DNA of 64,000 nt, taken from assembly GCA_963931925.1 (NCBI GenBank), contig OZ007582.1, forward strand, positions 37,659,617-37,723,616, given 5' to 3'. Positions 58,977 through 64,000 of this stretch are shown here, piece after piece. Both the position numbers and the translations under genes were made by a program. Source of the stretch: Onchidella celtica. Its lineage: Eukaryota; Mollusca; Gastropoda; Systellommatophora; Onchidiidae. Position 1 is the stretch's first letter; each line of letters opens with the position of its first letter. Below the pieces are notes generated by a model, which worked only from the letters and a program-made list of their open reading frames with translations, was not told the origin of the DNA and made no database searches.

Positions 58977-58978
58977 TA

Positions 58979-59933
58979 TCAATATTAATATACTGTACAC
59001 AATCCATAAACGTTTAACTTCGAATTTCTCAGTACTGCAGAAAGTGGAGTTGGAACAAACTAGAACGAAGGTCATGAAATTCTCGTACGAACATTCGTTA
59101 ATCTTATCGTTATCATACATATAATAATGGAGCTTGGGCCCAACTTTGTTCCCGCAAAGGCTTTTTTTTACTACGCAACGTAGAGAAATGAAACTTGGCA
59201 CATGTATGTAAAATTTATTAAGCCTGTACGTGTCGAGCTCATTTTTCCCCGAAACTCTTTACTTTTCCCAGAAATTCAGTTATAATTATCAGTTATCAAT
59301 TCATGATTGCGAATACGACGTGATAATGTACTTCCGTCAATTTCGTCATTTCCGCCTCTTACCGGAAATGTAAACTAGAGTTCACGATCCAGCCACGCCA
59401 AGAAAACTTTGATACCGAGTATATTGTTATACAGATGAGATGAGTGCCATTCATTCATACCAAGAAAACTGTGTAGAAATATTTAGAGTGTGCTTCAAGC
59501 TCGGAAGGAAATATTTTTATTATAGACTAGATCTCGGAGTGTCAGTCATGCCAAGAAAACTTTGTCGAAAGGCTAGATCTAGGCCTCGAGGGTCGAACTA
59601 GAGCTAATGCTCAAAGTAGTCAAAGAAAGGAAAATGAAGATCTAGATCTAGTAATAATATTAAAAAAAAACCACGTGATTTTTAATAAGACCTACTGCCG
59701 CTCACACAGCTTAGGTTTACGTGACATTTTACATGTGCCCTCCCTTCGACCCCCAAAAAGGTTCTTTTTCAGATTTGAGTCTTGAAAAGGTGAGGAAGTA
59801 TTTTTTTGAGTTTGGGGTTGCTTTATGCCGCTAATTGACTACCTCCGATTCTTCAGTTTTACGAACACATGGACCCATGAAAAATTCTCGGTGCGCACTA
59901 CTGTGCACTGCATACTACTGTGATACTATCCTA
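58979..59933. other. No gene recognised
   Basis: AT-rich sequence with CTAGATCT tracts (59525-59650). Nothing coding is supported. Confidence 0.5.
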
Positions 59934-60295
59934 TCTATCTATTGATCGCCGATTTTATGTGAATGACCCAAAGTGTCTCGACATCAATGTCTTTGTGCTG
60001 ATTCCTTTCGGTCTGGACTGGTGAGCTTTGTTTTTTACCATTCGAAGAATGGGACAGTTACTAGTCATTCTAACTGTTATCCCCCGACACCTGATCCGTT
60101 ATCATTAAAATTGGGTCTATCTATTGATCGCCGATTTTATGTGAATGACCCAAAGTGTCTCGACATCAATGTCTTTGTGCTGATTCCTTTCGGTCTGGAC
60201 TGGTGAGCTTTGTTTTTTACCATTCGAAGAATGGGACAGTTACTAGTCATTCTAACTGTTATCCCCCGACACCTGATCCGTTATCATTAAAATCT
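59934..60295. repeat. 182-bp near-perfect tandem duplication
   Basis: Units start at 59934 and 60116 (TCTATCTATTGATCGCCG) and appear identical by eye over about 177 bp to TTATCATTAAAAT. Either a very recent duplication or an assembly artefact. A 46-residue frame is simply repeated in both units. Confidence 0.95.
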
Positions 60296-60530
60296 CTATT
60301 CATTATCATGATCATCACTGTCATTGGGTTTATCAGCAGATCGTCACTTGTAAAAGAAGAGGCTGTTGTTATAAGTATGTATGCACTCCAAAGGTTTTGC
60401 GCTAAGGGCGCATACTTACACGTAACTATCCCTAACCCCGTCCTGACTGAGTGAGTGAATGAGTGAGAGTATATATCTGTGTATATAATTATGCACCGGT
60501 GAATGACAACTTGGCCTGAATTCTCAGACC

Positions 60531-61005
60531 TTGGGGGCAAGGTGGTCTAGAGGCAAGGTGCTCGCCTCTCATGCCAAGGGTCCCGGGTTAAAAACCCGGC
60601 CGTTGCAGGCATGTTGGAAGTTTGGGATTTTTCTCATATTTTCGTGTCCCTGATCCTATTGGGGGGGGGGGGGTAGGATCGAGTACCCAGTCTTCTCGGA
60701 TAAGGACAAAAAACTCGGAGGGCCCGTGTGCACGTTAAAGATACATTGGCAGTTGGGAATCGTAAAGAGCAGGCCGAACAGGTCGCTGCCCGGGCAAACT
60801 TAAATTAAAAAAATGTCATCTCTATCATTCCCTTCCTCCCTCATCTCCCCCCCCTCCCCCCCCCCAAAAGAAAACAACAAACAACCGCCGATCGGCGCTG
60901 CTACTGTGGCCTGCTCCAGTTGTAAGTGGGCTGCGATGGCACAACGGCAAATTTCCCAAATAGGACTAAAGAAGTATACAAATAACAAATAACAAATAAC
61001 AAAAT
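60531..61005 (+). mobile_element. tRNA-derived SINE, copy 5 (full length)
   Basis: The A box is TGGTCTAGAGG; the B region GGGTTAAAAACCC is mutated. The body follows the family to CTGCCCGGGCAAAC, then a C-rich run, CGGCGCTGCTACTGTGGC, GCAAATTTCCCAAATAGGAC and a tail of AAATAAC repeats (60979-61003). The tail and length (about 470 bp) make it the reference for the 3' end of the family. Confidence 0.85.
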
Positions 61006-61795
61006 ATTATCTCATGGATTTCTATTACAATCGGTGATACACAGAAATTTGGTGTCATCTGATCTGAGGGGCACCCTGGGTAGAAGACTATCAAGACTGT
61101 TTTTCATCATGATGATCATCATACTGTAATAGAGCTAGCGAGTGAACATGTAATACCGAAAACATCGTGACTTTGTAACAAAAAATTATGCAATTTTGTG
61201 TGACACCTCAACTTTTTTTTTACAGTAAACCCCCACCACACCCATAGGCAGTGTGATATTGTGAACGGTTTGTAAATGAGCCATAAGCTGAGTCAAGGCA
61301 TTATGTGGGTTCAAAATAGCTTGTTTGTTGATGTTAAACGTGACCGGGAAATTTATTCAGAAAATACACGAGGGAAGAGGAAGAGAGAGCAGTCTGGACT
61401 AGTCACTTGGGTTTATTTTTAGGTTTTCATGACTTCAGGCGCGCCATTGTCATGTCAAATGCCACTGTGGCATTTTACTTGTCAAGATAGGTAATCTGTC
61501 TTCCCAAGAATGACAAGCCAGGGCCGGCCAATGCGAAAGAAAGGGAATGAAAGGCCCACTCGGAGCGCTCGGAAGATAAATATTAAGTTAAGTTTTAAGA
61601 TCCTGCTAACTTGGTGAGCTCCAAAAACTAAAATCTCACACGTGAACTTGAAAATTAGAACTTAAAATTACATTTCACCAAAATAACCAGATCTGAAAAA
61701 AAATAAATAAATAAAATAAAGGAAGTGGCTATTTTCACGATATGTTGTGGGAATTCCCCCTCGTGAAATTTTACACGACATATCGTGAAAGTTTC

Positions 61796-62982
61796 TGTCA
61801 CTAGTGGAGTGAGTGCAATTAAGGGGATTGCTACAGAGCGGGTGTATAGTAAGAAGGGCTCACGGCAGACAAATAGGGAAAAACGTGAAAGGGGGTGAGT
61901 AAGGATTAAACGGGGTGAGATCAGTGTGTTTACCAGTTCACTGCACAGAGATAGTCCAAAGAGAACGGACGCTAGTAAGAGCCCAGCGGGCGAACATAAG
62001 GGGAGCAGTCAGAAGACTAGTGAGAGAGTCTTTCCAGTGATGACTGGTAGGTGAAACGATGATTGATAATTATGATTGATGTATTATATTCGTCTATTAC
62101 CATGATGTAAATAAGTATATGTGAGGAATGTGGAAGTCCGTGATATTGGATATAGCAATGTGCGCCATGAGCGATAGATGAAAGTTGAGTTCATGGATTT
62201 GTAGCGCGAGTGAGTAGTGTGTACTCCGATGGAGGTGTGTTACCGTAAGATGTTTGGTGAGTGAAATGTGAACTATTGCGTGTACGCTTCATGGGTTGTA
62301 AGGAGAGTTGGAGTGAATAGAAATGGTAGGGTATTATACCAATGTAATGTTATTCTTGTAGGTGTCGGGGACGGGCCAAAGAGCCACCTCGGTGAGCACA
62401 GGGGATAGGCCAGCATAGGGCCGGAGGCCACACATAGGCCAAGAGTGAGGCTGTCGGTGCAGGACAGTAGAGGCACATAAAGTCGTGGCAGTCTGGCCAC
62501 GGACAGGGACGTAGATATGAGCGTGAATGTGATAATGTACTATTGCCATGTTGATGGGCTATGAAAATGATAATGTACTATTGCCATGTTGATGGGCTAT
62601 TGAAATGATAATGTGCTATTGCCCTGCTGAGGTGCTAGTGGAATGCTAAGGTGTATGACAATAGGAAGGTGATATTGAGAGACTGCGGTGCCAGTGAATT
62701 ATTAATGTGCTATTAAGACCCTGAGGGGAGAGGCTGAGGCCGAAGTGTCTTTAGGAAGTAACTACCGGGTTGTGGATCCGAGGAAGAGTGCATGTGGGAA
62801 TAAGGCCGTTGTACGGCAGTTAAATTCAATAATATAATGTATGTAATTGCGCTATTATCTGTATAATTATGTTTAATAAATGTGTGAGTCTGATGGGTTG
62901 TTCTGTTAAGTGTTAAACTTGTTCGTTCGTGATTGTTGTCCTGTCATAACTTATTACATCTCCCAGTCTGGGATTTGTGACA
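61796..62982. mobile_element. Solo LTR of an LTR retrotransposon (fossil)
   Basis: The unit starts TGTCACTAGTGG and ends GGATTTGTGACA, giving TG...CA ends with inverted TGTCAC/GTGACA. GTTTC is duplicated on both sides (61791-61795 and 62983-62987). An AATAAA lies near 62874. There is no internal coding region or second LTR, so it is a solo LTR of 1187 bp left by recombination. Five-bp duplications and these ends fit a Ty3/Gypsy-like or BEL-like family. A 35-bp tandem repeat (three units) lies inside at about 62530-62640. The LTR looks whole and fairly young. Confidence 0.8.
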
Positions 62983-63116
62983 GTTTCATTTCGTGGTTTT
63001 TCCACGACACCTCGTGAACATTTTTTTTCGTGAGTAAAGACAAATAAAGTAAATCCTGCTACAGATCACGACGTTACCTGAAAACAGTTTTGCTAATACA
63101 CCTATTCCGCACACGT

Positions 63117-63285
63117 GAAAAACACTCTTTCTTTTCACGAATTGATGGATGTTTGACGCTTCCTCTGCCGTTTCCGTTTCATTACACATGAGAACACGGC
63201 TTAAAACTGTGTTATCATGTATAGGGAAACAGAAATGTCAACGGAAACGTCAGAAATCCATCGATTGGTTAAAAGAAAGAGTGTT
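63117..63285. repeat. Inverted duplication with matching open frames
   Basis: The left arm (AACACTCTTTCTTTTCACG..ATGAGAACACGG) and the right arm (GTGTTATCATG..AAAGAGTGTTTTC) are about 75-80% complementary over some 80 bp around a 10-bp centre. Reading outward, one arm gives MCNETETAEEASNIHQFVKR and the other MYRETEMSTETSEIHRLVKR, both followed by KSVF. Confidence 0.7.
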
Positions 63286-63450
63286 TTCATAGACCGGAAA
63301 CGGCGTTCCTGTGCGATGGAAATAATTTATTCTATTTCACTACTTGAAGGGTTTGACGTTTCCGTTTCCGCTAACATGAAAACCCAGCTTAAGTCGTTAA
63401 TGGAAGATGCTGGAGACTTTAATTTAAAACGAAGCCCTCACCATTTGTAA
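63217..63450 (+). CDS. Unrecognised 77-codon frame from the inverted duplication
   Basis: It begins MYRETEMSTETSEIHRLVKR, then KSVFIDRKRR, and ends EDAGDFNLKRSPHHL. The first 24 residues match the frame on the opposite arm (minus, starting 63189). I do not recognise the protein. It could be a relic of a duplicated exon. Evidence for expression is lacking. Confidence 0.3.
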   Translation: MYRETEMSTETSEIHRLVKRKSVFIDRKRRSCAMEIIYSISLLEGFDVSVSANMKTQLKSLMEDAGDFNLKRSPHHL

Positions 63451-63868
63451 TATAAGGATCGACATACTATACCCCAGTGCCATTGACAGGATCAAATCAC
63501 CAGGAAGATTCAGGCAAAGTTATGATGTTATAAAGGGTTATGTAAAGGTCCTAGCTATGACTAATGAAAATAGTTGCACAAAAAATGCGAATGTTTTTAT
63601 TTTTTAAATGTATTTGTGTTTCGTTTTTAAATTACCCAGTTTGAAATTATCTTCAGCACATTACTCCATCATATGTCTATTTTACCACCGTAATGATTTT
63701 ATATTTTCCTTTAACGTCCGTTTTTAATGATCAGATTTAAATTTCTACATTCACTGACTTTGGGGAAAATGCTCTTATTAATTTTGCCTATTATATCATT
63801 TTCTGTACATTTCCCATAAACGTTACTCGTTTGTGTTTTATGGGAAATGAAAAAAACAAAACAAAACA

Positions 63869-63935
63869 CAAGCAAACATGAAGCGCATTGAGACTCCCTA
63901 GGTGATAGAGTGCTATATGAATACTTTTAATATTA
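63869..63935 (+). mobile_element. LINE/SINE 3'-tail remnant
   Basis: GAAGCGCATTGAGACTCC and GATAGAGTGCTATATGAATAC form the hairpin-type tail of L2/CR1-related elements (compare 2592-2648). Only the tail is visible. Confidence 0.55.
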
Positions 63936-64000
63936 ACACTAGCTAGTTCAGAAAAACGAAGTTTCCGATCACACTTTTCCATTGTACTCGACAGACATGG

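Larger units (their letters stand above)
57024..58978 (-). mobile_element. CR1-like LINE, 5'-truncated, one frameshift
   Basis: The copy begins inside the ORF (GVRINRNCET at about 58976) and runs through the reverse transcriptase to the stop at 57136 and a short 3' UTR. Its 3' end is a tandem tail (GATATGATATGATATAG at 57030-57046 on the plus strand), typical of CR1-type elements. A frameshift near 57865 separates the two coding segments. It lacks the endonuclease and is not mobile on its own. Confidence 0.85.

Overview
The window is animal nuclear DNA: AT-rich, intron-split coding sequence, many interspersed repeats and microsatellites, and no bacterial-style operons. LINE types, tRNA-derived SINEs, many small inverted-repeat DNA transposons and scattered AGATCT-rich tracts would suit a mollusc, perhaps a heterobranch gastropod. 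That placement is an impression, not a proof.

One host gene is well supported. It runs on the minus strand from about 46.5 kb to 29.4 kb in six coding exons (46434/46497-46273, 37810-37675, 36560-36443, 35279-35024, 33619-33436, 30920-29401). Every junction has GT/AG sites and matching phase. Together they encode about 791 residues: a long coiled coil, a Pro/Gln/Ser/Asn-rich linker and two C-terminal CALCOCO/TAX1BP1-type zinc fingers. No SKICH domain is visible. It is best read as a TAX1BP1/CALCOCO/TBKBP1-class ubiquitin-binding adaptor. A possible promoter or 5' exon lies near 50.3-50.5 kb. Just past the stop codon is a very uniform 74-bp tandem array (28.69-29.26 kb).

Nearly everything else recognisable is repeats. 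The 8.5-kb intron before exon 2 holds a LINE with one long ORF (42.0-45.95 kb, APE endonuclease plus reverse transcriptase), a piggyBac-type element and a SINE. A second, 5'-truncated CR1-like LINE lies at 57.0-59.0 kb. A tRNA-derived SINE family has five copies (12.4, 27.6, 40.4, 55.2, 60.5 kb). TTAA-flanked piggyBac-type elements, hAT-type elements, and other TIR families occur throughout, several nested in one another. The clearest nest is at 7.78-9.08 kb: a TTAA element holding a second TTAA-type element and a hAT-type element with a transposase N-terminal fragment. A copy of the host element lacking both inserts lies at 35.98-36.29 kb. A solo LTR with 5-bp target duplications lies at 61.80-62.98 kb.

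No functional tRNA, rRNA, CRISPR array or bacterial system was seen. The more novel material is in the repeats: a family ending in CATATGTG with three members (0.07-1.78, 25.4, 33.7 kb), an ~0.8-kb element with a tRNA-Asp-like core and TTATCCG-rich ends in two inverted copies (5.8 and 48.6 kb), and two inverted duplications whose arms stay open in matching frames (33.1-33.4 and 63.1-63.3 kb).
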